64,000 nucleotides of DNA. Origin: Tetragonia tetragonoides. Lineage: Eukaryota > Streptophyta > Magnoliopsida > Caryophyllales > Aizoaceae. The notes under the pieces are model-generated. The model was given only the letters and a program-made list of their open reading frames with translations. It had not been told where the DNA came from and searched no databases. Positions 12,901 to 22,879 of the stretch are shown here, in pieces (position 1 is the stretch's first letter; the number at the start of each line of letters is the position of its first letter). The translations under genes and the position numbers were made by a program. The stretch lies in NCBI GenBank assembly GCA_038025085.1, contig CM076148.1, positions 31,850,501 through 31,914,500 on the forward strand, written 5' to 3'.

Positions 12901-13230
12901 AATTGCCTATTACTACTCAAGTGTTTCACATGGCAATGCACCAATTGAGCAGTTAATTTCCAAATTTGTACCTGGAAAATTTCCTTTCTCCAGATCACCC
13001 ACACTCTCCCTCTTGGATTCATATCATGGTTTATAAATGAAACCTAGTCAGGGCATAAATTTGCCTCACATTGTTTAAAAATTTTCTGCTCTAATTTTTG
13101 TCTCAACAAGCTCACAAAGGCCTATTTTATTCTGCAAGAGGAAGCTTCTCATCTCTCTCTGCTTATTTGGGGCATTCAACCCCCTAATGTTCCAAGATAG
13201 AATCCTATCCACACTCCATAGGGGAGTGAA
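9987..13230 (-). pseudogene. LINE ORF2: endonuclease + reverse transcriptase, broken
   Basis: The frame begins near 13230 with ILSWNIRGLNAPNKQRE, the start of the apurinic-type endonuclease. The end of that domain at 12816-12514 has a C-terminal GISDHSPAMVKF (SDH motif). The reverse transcriptase follows: SKSPSPDGYGSGFFK (about 11840), KVDLRKAYDTVHWDFV (11460), GLRQGDPMSPLIF (11280) and catalytic FADDL (about 11120-11142). A C-terminal zf-RVT-like part lies at 10190-9987 (HLFYACPWT). Stops and shifts fall near 12500, 12190, 12150, 11690, 11500 and 10200. The order fits established L1 ORF2 architecture. The protein would nick DNA and copy the RNA at the target; it cannot be made intact here. 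Confidence 0.85.
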
Positions 13231-13399
13231 TATGCTCTACATCCATCCCTATGACCTGCTGCCCTACCACATTCTCATTTTTTTGCAGCAATTCAAATGT
13301 ATTTTCTGTGTTAACAATACTCACCTCAGCCTCTAGATGCTATTTTGCTTTCTTCTGTTTGGACACTGGCTACCAAGTACTCCCTGTCCTGAATTCTTC

Positions 13400-14650
13400 T
13401 TATCTGTTACCATTTTCCCCTCCTGCATCAGGTTGTTGAATCACTGCCTCTATAGGTTCCGCTGGCACCTCAGTTGGTACAGTTGTCTCCCCCATAGCAG
13501 ATGTTCCTGTTTCTTTTGGCCCTTCATTTGGCACCTTCTTCTGAGTGTTCTTCTTTCTACAATCAGACATCTCATGGCCAAAGCCATTACAGTAGCTACA
13601 CTTAACTGGTTTCCATTTGAAGGTGATCTTCTGGTGTACAAGGTCCCCAAATTCATCTTCAAATACAATCTGATCAGGAAGTTTCTCACCAATATCCACA
13701 TCAATTAGTATTCTCGCAAAGTTCAGTCTAGTCCTATTCTCAGTTTCTCTATCCGTCATGATCGGATGTCCAACTAGACTCGCAATCTTGCTCAGAGAAT
13801 CAATAGCCCAATATATGACATTCAGTTTGTGGAATCTGACCCAGATAGGGACATACTTGATATCCACATTTCTATATCCATTCTCAGTCCAAGGTTTAAC
13901 AATGAACGGTTTACTATCAAAATGGTGACAACCCATTTGAATCACAGCATCTCTCCCCAACAAAGTTTTAAAACACACAACAAATTTTCCATTAGGCAAC
14001 CGGACAATCTTATCAATTCCATACTTCCCCTAAACCCTTTTAATATATCCTTCCATAACAGGGGTTGGTGGATTTGATCCTAACACAAAGCAAATCACAG
14101 CATTTTCCCAATAGGTAATTTCAGAACGCACATCTTCATGATCAATTTTGCATACTAACAACCCTTCCTTCTTCACAGGTCGTACAAAATTTAATTTACG
14201 TCCCGCATTATTAAGCTTATTGACATCAAAAGTATCCCATATTCCCTCAATTTGAGACTTACTTGTTATGGAACCATGATCCTCAGATTCAGCTTCAGAG
14301 GCGGCCTCAACTTCATCTGCCCATGATTCCTTCGATTTCCCAGAGTTAGAGTGCAGCATCTCCAACCATTGTTTTAATTTCTCCTTCGCAAACTGCTTGT
14401 TACCATTAGGTTTATTCACCTCTTTTTTCAGGGCTTCAATCATGGTCTTAGTTAGGGTTTGTTCAAGGTCTTTTTCCATTGCCGAAGCTTCAAGCTCCGA
14501 ATGGAGATTACAAATCACTCGCCCACCGTTCATCTCTACATAGTCATCAGTTTCTAACGGGGATACCGCCGGTTGCTTTTTCTTCTTCGGAGGTCTGCCC
14601 TTGCCCTGTTTGGAGGGCGGTGCATGATTGGAAGGGTCACCTTCTATCAT
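13400..14650 (-). pseudogene. LINE ORF1: DUF4283 RNA-binding + CCHC zinc knuckle, one nonsense codon
   Basis: The ATG at 14650 opens a basic N-terminus (GRPPKKKKQ) and a DUF4283-like domain. The frame is interrupted by a single in-frame TAG at 14032-14030, where a tryptophan codon would fit, and then runs open in the same frame to 13400. The second half holds a CX2CX4HX4C knuckle (CSYCNGFGHEMSDC, about 13602-13558). ORF1 proteins bind the element RNA to make the ribonucleoprotein. One point mutation separates this copy from an open ORF1 of about 416 codons, so the insertion is probably not ancient. Confidence 0.85.
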
Positions 14651-15435
14651 GCGCCACGGGAGAGCTTCTCTCTATAAGAAGGTAGCATAGGTCTATAATC
14701 AACCAACATAGGTTTTGATTTTGAATAATTTTCAACTTTAATATTGTTGATTGTATTTCGTTGTAATGAGTTTCTAATTAGTTGATTGTATAATTTTGAA
14801 TTCCTTATTAATTAAGAAAAGAGGAAAGTAAATTGGTACTTTTGAGAATTTCTAATTTTGATTGAGTTTTTAAAATTTTGATGTTGTTAATTTTAATTGG
14901 TTGTATAGCTTTTGAGTTTCTAGTTAGTTGTTTGTATAATTTTTATCTTATGATAATTAAGAAAAGAGGAAAGGAAATAATTACTCTTGGAATTGTTTCA
15001 TGATTCTAGAAAATAGGAAAAAAGAAAGAGACATTATATGATAACTCTAATAATTCTAATAGAACAATTGGAGTACTTTTCATGTTGGTACTTTGCCCCA
15101 ATTTGAGTCTTGCAATTTTAGTTTTTGCTTTAGGGAGGTTAACAATATTACTCATAGATTAGTTAAATGGGTTGTTTCTAGTTTAGGCAATGACGAGTGG
15201 TGTGTTGATGACCTTGGTTGGATCTGTGATCTGATTATCTCAGATGTATATGTTCTTCCCAATTAATCAAACAACCGAGCTTTTCAGTCACAAAAAAAAA
15301 AAAAAGAATTTCATGTTGGTAACTGACGTTCAATTTAATTTTCCAAAGTAGTTTTTTTTTTCTTTTTAACATAGGGCCTATATTTAAGGTTTAGCACAGA
15401 GCCTCCCAATTTACAGGGACGACCTTGAATAAACA

Positions 15436-15898
15436 CATATGAGAAAAACATATGAGTTCTTAGCTTTCTGTTACGACAAGAGAGTATTTATTAAGCTCCA
15501 AAAATCCTTTCAAACAACTCGTTTAATTTGCTAGCAAAACTTAACCACCCTATTAGGCTTATATAAATGTATGCTTAACTAGTTGAAGATTTAGTTGTGT
15601 ATGTATTAGAACTACTATATGTCATTAAATTTAAAATGTTTAAAATAATTGGATGGTGTTTTACTTACAAGATAACTCCATTAATTCTTCTAAAATGGCT
15701 TTTTTTTTGTTTCTCACGTACACGTAAACTAAATGTCGAATACCCTAATTAGCTTTGAAAAGAGTAATTAATCAACTACGTTGATCATGTGGTTAGGTTG
15801 CAAGGTTATGCAATCAACTTCCACATGCTGATCATGTTGTTGTAATCAGGAGTTTGAATCAGTCTTAAACAACGTACCTTTACAGGGGGTCGGGGGTG
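15436..15898. other. Spacer between two hAT elements
   Basis: AT-rich, no gene. A weak tRNA-like pair of boxes (GTGGTTAGG near 15790 and GAGTTTGAATC near 15850) might be a worn SINE, but I see no poly(A) tail or target duplication. Confidence 0.4.
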
Positions 15899-15906
15899 GG
15901 TGCGTG

Positions 15907-18900
15907 CAGTGGCGGAGTTATTGGTATAGCAAGGGATTCTGGTGACCCCACAACTATTGGGCCAAAATATATTACCTTAGGGGATATTACCAAGTTGCCC
16001 ACAATTTTTACTCAAAATAACCCATACTTAAAAGGTTCCTTTAGTCATTCTTGGACTTTAGAAATTAAATTAAAAAAAGTCTAAAAGTTTATGCAAATGG
16101 GTGAGTGGGAGACAATGAGGGCCCACCTATCTCTCTTTACCCACCTGTCATCAATGTTCACATAAGGTTTTATTTTTTATTTTTTGTTTTTATTATCTTT
16201 CTGGGTTAAGTTCCTCATAGTTTACTTGAAGCAGTTTCCAACTTTTCATCTGCAAAATAGCCGCTATACTTTTTAATCTAAAAAAATATGCTAGCTCCCT
16301 TTTCACTTTTACCCTAAAAACAAACTTCTATTCTCTCACATATTCTCCATAGAATACAACAGTAGAAAACTAATCTGAGCTCTAATTCTCCAAAGTCAAA
16401 GAGTCGGTGACTAAACCTAGTTGCAGTTTGCACTTTGAATTTCCAAACTAAAAAGTAACCCTCTACAATTAGTAAATTTAAATTTTTTTTTTATTTTCTG
16501 TATAGTTTCTCCTAATCCTAAAATTTTAATATATTTAAATGATATATGATTGTATTCAGAAGATTAATAATTGTTCATTAAAAAAAACGAAGAAGAAGAT
16601 TAGTAGTTGTCATTGATTGTTCACATGTTTGTTTTTTTTTTTCGTGCAGTGATTGTTCACATGTTAAGTTTATTATTGTTTGAACTTTTGTTATTTTTTA
16701 AATTAGTGTCACAATTGAGAAAAGACTAGCATAATACAATATAATCTTATTAGTTTGACTATCGGTGTACTGTTATATTGAAAAACTATAATTAAGAAAA
16801 TTTGTCGTAGAACTAATTATCATTTTTTCTAGATATTATTTTTTTTGGGATAGCATATTGCAATGGAAAAGTATTTTTCAAGAGCTTCTTGTCAACATGG
16901 ACCTTCAGATCCTCCCAATCCAAATAATTCAACAGTTCCTCCAAATAATAACCCCCCACAAAATGTTCCTAGTTCAAGTGCTCGTCAGTTTTCAACTCGA
17001 CTTGATACAAGATCTCTCCCTGCTGACCCTGGGGAAAGAAAATCAATTTTAAGTTATCATCCTAATGACCGTGATGAAGTGCAAAGAGCATATTTACAAA
17101 ATGGCCCAACTCAACTCCGTAATCATAATTTCCCTTACACAGGTTCCTCTGGAATCAATCGTCGATTTATTCCTGAATGGTTTGATCAGCATGGAAATTG
17201 GTTGGAATATAACATTAAGATGGATGCAGCATATTGCTTTTGTTATTATTTGTTTAAGAGTGTAACAATCAGTCATGATGGGGGAGATTTTTTAGTACCA
17301 AGGGTTTTAGAGCTTGGAATAAAAAGGACCGATTACAAACACATGTGGGTGGACCTAGAAGTGCTCATAACCAAGCTGTTAAAATGTGTGAAGACTTGAT
17401 GAACGAAAAGCAATCCATTCCTAATGTTCTTAACAAGCTATCGGATAAAGTTAAGATTGAATATCGAATTCGGTTAAATGCATCAATTGATTGTGTTAAA
17501 TTTCTTTTATCTCAAGGGATGGCATTTAGGGGGCATGATGAGAGTGAGAATTTTAGAAATAGAGGAAATTTTATTGAGGTCTTGAAATGGTATGCTGATC
17601 GTGTTGATAAGGTGGCAAATGTAGTATTAGAAAATGCTCCAAAAAATGAAAAGATGACTTCACCCCAGATACAAAAGGATATTGTCAATGCATGTGCTAA
17701 AGAGACGATTAAGACCATAATTGATGACCTTGGAGATGATTATTTTGGCATTTTAGTTGATGAGAGTAAAGATGCATCTCACAAGGAGCAAATGGCTATT
17801 GCCTTGCGTTATGTTGACAAAAGAGGAATGTTAATGGAGCGATTTATTGGTCTTGTTCCTGTTAGTGATACTTCTGCTTTGTCATTGAAGAAGGCAATTG
17901 TTTCTTCACTTTATCAGCATTCTTTAAGTATTTCTAGAATACGCGGACAAGGCTACGATGCAGCTAGTAACATGCAAGGTGAAATTAATGGGCTTAAATC
18001 TTTGATTATGAGAGAAACTCCAGAAGCATATTGTATTCACTGCTTTGCTCACCAACTTCAGTTAACATTAGTAGCAATTGCTAAAAATCATGATGATGTT
18101 GCTTGGCTTTTTGACAAGATTTCTATTATGTTGAATGTTGTTGGAGCCTCTTATAAGCGAAGGGATATGCTAAGGAAAATGCAAGCAGAAAGAGTAGAAG
18201 TGGCATTACGCATGGGTGAGCTTCAAAGCGGTCGAGGTTTAAATCAAGAACTTGGACTAAAAAGACCTGGTGATAGACGTTGGGGATCCCACTATAAATC
18301 ACTTCGAAATGTGGGGAAAATGTTTTCTTCAATAATTGATGTGCTTGATGCTATTTCAACAGATGGCTCTACGGGAGAGGATAGAATGAAGGCTCTATGC
18401 CTTTTAGGTTCCTTGCAAACATTTGAGTTTTGCTTTTTGTATCACTTGATGAGGGAAATTATGGGAATCACAAATGAGCTAAATACAGCTCTACAGAGAA
18501 AATAGCAAGACATTGTCAATGCTATGTTACTAGTTGGTGTTGCTAAGGAGAGATTGCGAGGATCGAGGGATATGGAATATGAGTCTATTAAGGATGATGT
18601 TGTTTTATTTTGCCTGAAACATGATATATTGGTCCCTAATATGGATGATATGCATGTGATTCGTGGAAAGTCAAAGCGTAGAGTCTCAACAGTTACGAAT
18701 ACACATTATTATGAGTTTGATTGTTATAATGCGATCATTGATATGATGCTTCTGGAGATTAATAGTCATTTTAACGAGGTGAACACATGCTCCTTGGTGT
18801 GGCTTGTTTGAATCCATCTAACTCCTTCTTTAATTTTGACAAGAAGAGATTGATCAGATTAGCACAATTATATCCTATTGAGTTTTCAAAGGTTCAACTT

Positions 18901-19475
18901 GATGCTCTTGATATGCAACTTTCGAACTTTATTGTTGATATGCATCGAGATGAAAGATTTTTTGAGTTGAAAGGGATTGTCGATTTTTCAAGAAAAATGG
19001 TTGAAACAAAAAAAGACACTATTTATCCACAGGTAATCTAATGATTTTAGCATCTTATAGATTAAAAATTTGATCTAATTTTTGTTTATTGCAATTTTAG
19101 TATTCTGACATGTGTTTTCTTCCTCATTAGGTGTACTTACTTTTGAAGATGACGCTAATCTTACCAGTTGCTACAACTACAGTGGAAAGAGCCTTTTCTA
19201 CAATGAAGTTCATAAAAAATGATATGCGGAATCGAAAGGGTGATGAATTTTTAAATGATTGTGTGGTGAACTACATATAAAAGGATGTACTTGAGAGTAT
19301 AAGTAATGATGATATTATGCGTCATTTTCAGAACATGAAAACACGCCGAGTACAATTATATTAACGAGTTTAGTGCACTTTTTATCAATAGTAAGATGTT
19401 AATAGAGTTGGATTTTTATTTGTTTTTACTTCTTATAAGACCCCCTACCCTTAAATGTCTGGTTACGCCACTGGA
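15907..19475 (+). mobile_element. hAT transposon, 3.57 kb, transposase broken
   Basis: Terminal inverted repeats CAGTGGCGGAGTTA (left) and CAGTGGCGTAACCAG (right end, complemented). The 8-bp flanks are GGTGCGTG (15899-15906) and GATGCATG (19476-19483): 6 of 8 identical, both differences G/A transitions. That is the hAT target-duplication length. The interior encodes one hAT transposase of the TTF-type/ZMYM1-like group. About 950 bp of non-coding DNA precede the coding part. Confidence 0.88.
16863..19363 (+). pseudogene. hAT transposase (TTF-type zinc finger / ZMYM1-like), defective
   Basis: The frame starts MEKYFSRASCQHG at 16863. The N-terminal TTF-type domain is seen as INRRFIPEWFDQHGNWLEY with a broken zinc-ligand set (AYCFCYYLFK). 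After a 1-nt frameshift near 17298 the DUF4371/RNase H-like catalytic part runs 17345-18505 (DDYFGILVDESKDAS, EAYCIHCFAHQLQLTL, RRWGSHYKSL). An in-frame TAG at 18503-18505 and another frameshift near 18788 follow. An intron of about 92 nt (19040-19131, GT..AG) separates the last exon, which carries the hATC dimerisation motif PVATTTVERAFSTMK. A TAA at 19278-19280 then cuts the frame before its natural end at 19361-19363. At least four lesions make it non-functional. Domain order matches the family. Confidence 0.88.
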
Positions 19476-19622
19476 TGCATGGGAGGTGATCTGAGATAAG
19501 GTGTGGTGGCCCAAACGCATATAACAACAATGTTACCTCTATAATGAAAAAGTGAGGGCAATGAATTTATTAAACTTAAGGTTGAAGTAAAGAGCTCCCA
19601 TATTTTGCTTTAAAGCAAACTA

Positions 19623-19889
19623 CTCTCTCCATTCCAAAATCTGCTACCTCCTTCTCTTTGGCACGAAGTTTAATGGGAGTTAATTTTGTAAAAAAAGTTT
19701 CTTGTTTTCCATTTCTTTTACATGAGTGAGTGTGTGAATTAATAGTGGGTTGGAAAGTAATGATGACAAGAAAAAAATAGGATACATGGGTCTTTTAACA
19801 CCCAAAATATGACTAAAAAGGAAAGTGAGTAGAAGATCTTGGAACGGATATAAGAGAAAAGTGGATAGGAGATTTTGGAATAGAGCGAG
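19623..19889. mobile_element. Degenerate Stowaway-type MITE
   Basis: The left end CTCTCTCCATTCCAAAA and right end TTTTGGAATAGAGCGAG are imperfect inverted repeats; TA precedes the element. The internal sequence matches the MITE at 9336-9595 (GGCACGAAGTTTAATGGGAG, TAGTGGGTTGGAAA, GATGACAAG), including a second tandem copy of the right end, so the two belong to one family. Confidence 0.75.
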
Positions 19890-21255
19890 TGTAGTTGTTC
19901 TTAAGTTTTCCTATTTGGTTGTTCATCGAGGCATTATAGATATCTTTGAATTTTCTTTTTAATGTAATTGTACAATATCTATTGGGCTATCATTGGGAAC
20001 AATGGGAGTTGATAAGATGATGGAATATAAGAGAGGTAGATCACTTACACCTAAAAGTTTGGTTAATATGGGCCTAACTCACTTATGTTTCAGCTTTTGA
20101 CTTGATATGTGCCTACCTCACTTTTGTTCCGTCCTCTTGAGTTTTGACAACTCCATTTGGGAAAAAACTGGAATAAGAGTCCATGGTGTGATCTAGATGA
20201 TGATAACGCGCAGTTCATGATGTTGGTGGTGGACAATCCAAGGCCCATTGTATGCCCCAAGAGGGGACTCATCATCAAAAGATGGAGGATGTCTTGCTTT
20301 TGATCTTGTTAATCTCAAAGGGAGTCCAGCAGGTTGATGGGTGCTCATATGCTCAAGAATAGTGCGATCAATCTCGGAGTAGGTTAGGTGGTGGTGTTGG
20401 GCTTGGATTGAGTTGTTGTGCAAGTGAGCTGTGACCATTCATGTTGGAGGTTCCATGACTCTTGGAGAATACAGACTACATGACACATGGTAATTGATTA
20501 AGTTTGAGACAAGATTGTGGATTCGAGTGTGATTGCAAAGTGGGCTATTAAGTCATTGTTAAAGGACGCACATGTAAAGAGATATTAATGTGATTTCCAC
20601 CTCAATTTGGTAGTTTTACCATCTATTAGGCATCTCAAACACAAATCACCAATAAAAGGGGAACACGAAATAGGAGCAAAAGAGATCCCCTTACCTCAGC
20701 TAAATCATGAATGGATGGGAATTTCATGGTTTAAATTTTTTCGGAAATTGTCAATATATATAAGTGCATAAAAAAATAATCATGTTATAATGTTTTGGGT
20801 CATTCTAGTAAATAGACATACAATTACTGGAGAAAACGAATCAAAGTAAAATTATTATAATCCCTTACATCCCAGTACCACCATATGCAATGAACTAATA
20901 ACACTTTCCCTAATATAACCCTTCTAACTAGGAGACACCAGAAAGTTGTGCTAAGTCAATAGAATTCAGAAAATGTACATACATGTATATGATGGAAATA
21001 TTGAACATCTAACTAATAAGCTAGTAATAATCCAATATTACTCAGCGTATATTGACACAAAATAGAGAGCTGAAAGTGGGCAGCGAAAACATATATGGGG
21101 TGACCAAGTGATCAACAGAATTTACCACATTGAAGCAAATATATAGTACTATGATTTTACCAATATTCAAAACATATTGGGGCCAATTAGCTAACACATA
21201 TCATGACATAAGCGAGTATATGGAACCAAAAACAGAGCCATAAAGAGTAGAGTGG
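19890..21255. other. Intergenic DNA with an unassigned minus-strand frame
   Basis: A minus-strand frame at 20438-20193 (81 codons, contains HLTYSEIDRTILEHMSTHQP and LRLTRSKARHPP) is flanked by sequence reminiscent of an LTR or its flank (20030-20150, ACTTACACCTAAAAGTTTGG). I cannot assign it; it may be a fragment of a retrotransposon. Nothing else is recognised. Confidence 0.35.
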
Positions 21256-21563
21256 AATGTTGATACTCTCCGCAAGTGCACAAAAATATCGCTTAATATA
21301 AAAGATTATCGTGTACCAAAAGAGCGAGGGTCGATTACTAAAATTCCCTACAACAAGAAAGCTAGTCAAAGTAGGACATAAGAGTGGTTTTTGATATATT
21401 TCCTACTTCTACAAACTAATGACAATAAAATAAGTTCGATTTAAAGTAATGGATTAAAAAGAATTAGAATTGGATTTTCACTCCCTCATCAGTATGGAAT
21501 AACTAACCCCCTTAGACAATGATAGAAACTTAATGGGTCATCATCCACAAACTAACTAACTAT

Positions 21564-22366
21564 TAGCGTTGTTCATAAAAAACCGTAACTGGATAACCGT
21601 ACCGAAACCGGGCAAAACTGTAGCAAAATAAGTTACCGTACCGAGAAAAAAAATCTCAGTACAGTTACCGTACCGGTAATAAATCTCGATTTTTTTGGTA
21701 CAGTTACGGTTTACATTTTGAAAAAATGGTTAACCGAAAACCTAAAAAAACCTAGTAGCTATCCTGTCATCTTCCATCAACCTTTGCCATCAACCCCTTC
21801 TTTTTCATTCCTTTTCCTCCATACCAGCACTTTTCTCTCTCCTCCAGCCTTTTCTCAATTCTTAAAAATCAATCCTTTAGTCACCAAAATCCCCAAGACC
21901 AGGGGTTAGGGGTGTTTCTCACTCCTCCCCATATCTACCATATCTACCATGGATCTACTCCAATCTTACACATACAATACCGAAGAACTCAATGACCCAC
22001 CAACCCAAAACGAACAAAAATTAATCTCTCTCCCGATAAACCCAGCAAACTCAAAAATTGACGACATCAGTAGCCTTAACTTTAGTTGACCAAGAAATCA
22101 AAGTTCTAGCCACCCTTTCAATCCAACCTATGACCATAAATTATGAGCAGTATAATACCTTTCATCGTTATGCCAAAAAAATGAGTTTGGAAAGTGGACA
22201 TTATAAAATGAAAACTTTACTCGGTTAACCGTTAAGTCGTACCGAAATTACCGTAACTGATAATTTCGGTACAGTTAAGGTTCGATAAAAAATCGAACCA
22301 AAGATTTTGGCTACCGTACGGAAGCACATTTTTGGTACGGCTAACCTACGAACCATCACCATCTCT
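21564..22366. mobile_element. Non-autonomous hAT-like element with gene-fragment cargo
   Basis: The left 160 bp and right 160 bp are packed with ACCG / CGGT and GGTAC motifs in both orientations (AACCGTACCGAAACCG, TTACCGTACCGG, TTTCGGTACAGTTAAGG), as in hAT subterminal repeats. The ends TAGCGTTGTTCAT (left) and AGAGATGGTGATGG (right, complemented) are only loosely alike and I found no clear 8-bp duplication. The middle is not repeat-like and reads as a gene fragment (next entry). Confidence 0.6.
21760..22205 (+). pseudogene. Captured fragment of a PRP17/CDC40-like splicing factor gene
   Basis: An ATG at 21949 opens MDLLQSYTYNTEELNDPPTQ; then LPINPANSKIDD; then, after a 1-nt frameshift near 22072, ALTLVDQEIKVLATLSIQP and YEQYNTFHRYAKK. 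From memory of plant PRP17 (a WD40 protein of the second splicing step), the N-terminus is MDLLQSY..., then LPxKxxAPKVDD, xLALTV, and later FDEQYNTFHKYGY. The order and spacing suggest the first exon with an internal deletion. The pyrimidine-rich 190 bp upstream could be its 5' UTR. The WD40 repeats are absent. It is a transposon-borne fragment, not a working gene. A database comparison is needed to fix the identity. Confidence 0.55.
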
Positions 22367-22879
22367 CAAAGGCTAATAGACACCCAATATACTCACTCCT
22401 ATTTTCATGGTAATTAAGCATGTAAGATGACAATTATAAGATGATTAATAAATCACTAATTAACCCAACTACTTTCATGATGCATCAACTAGTATGATAT
22501 CAAAATTTCAATATTAAGCCACACTTCTCAAAGTAAGACTCAATAAACAAGAATCAAGACAAAATACTCTCTTAAGCATTTTATCAAACAACTAGCATAT
22601 TCAATATCAACATTGAAGTTTTCATCACAAAACTAAGGGGAAATGGTCATTCACATATCAATAGAGCATAATGGGGCTTAATCCCTAATCCTAGATAAGA
22701 AACTACTCACTAATCATGGAATTAATCATAATCAATATCATAATAACCATTAATAACCAGAAACTAATATTCAAAGTTGCAATATTGATAGAGAGAGGAG
22801 AGAGAGAAAACTTACAACCGACCAAGGTTTTTCCCTCACTAAATTATCCTCAACTCACTATTTAAGAATACTAGCAAGA

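Larger units (their letters stand above)
9695..14702 (-). mobile_element. L1-type LINE, about 5.0 kb, apparently full length
   Basis: The poly(A) tail appears as T at 9695-9710. The target duplication CCAACATAGGTTTT is at 9685-9698 and 14703-14716. Read on the minus strand, the element has a 52-nt leader, ORF1 (14650-13400) and ORF2 (about 13230-9987), the usual plant L1 order. The 5' end directly abuts the duplication, so it is not 5' truncated. Both ORFs are interrupted by stops or frameshifts, so it is not autonomous now. Confidence 0.85.
9010..15427. mobile_element. Decayed hAT-like non-autonomous element with nested insertions
   Basis: The left end reads inward CAGGCCCTTCCTGGGCAAG and the right end, reverse complemented, reads CAAGGTCGTCCCTG. 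Both resemble the CAGGGCCGTCC-type ends of a common plant hAT group, and each is followed by a GCACAGGGCC / GCTCTGTGC-like subterminal block. AATAAA abuts both outer edges, a possible remnant of an 8-bp duplication, but the site is AT-rich. Removing the LINE and the Stowaway inside leaves about 1.15 kb with no transposase. The minus-strand frame 9115-9297 is not credible as a gene. Confidence 0.45.

Noticed and set aside
12652..12948. Plus-strand frame of 98 codons inside the LINE
   Set aside because: It is the antisense of the LINE endonuclease region; several other plus-strand frames at 10608-11748 and 13251-14685 are likewise shadows.
20193..20438. Minus-strand 81-codon frame as a gene
   Set aside because: Cannot be extended or matched to a family; composition (His/Gln-rich) and flanks look like a transposon fragment.
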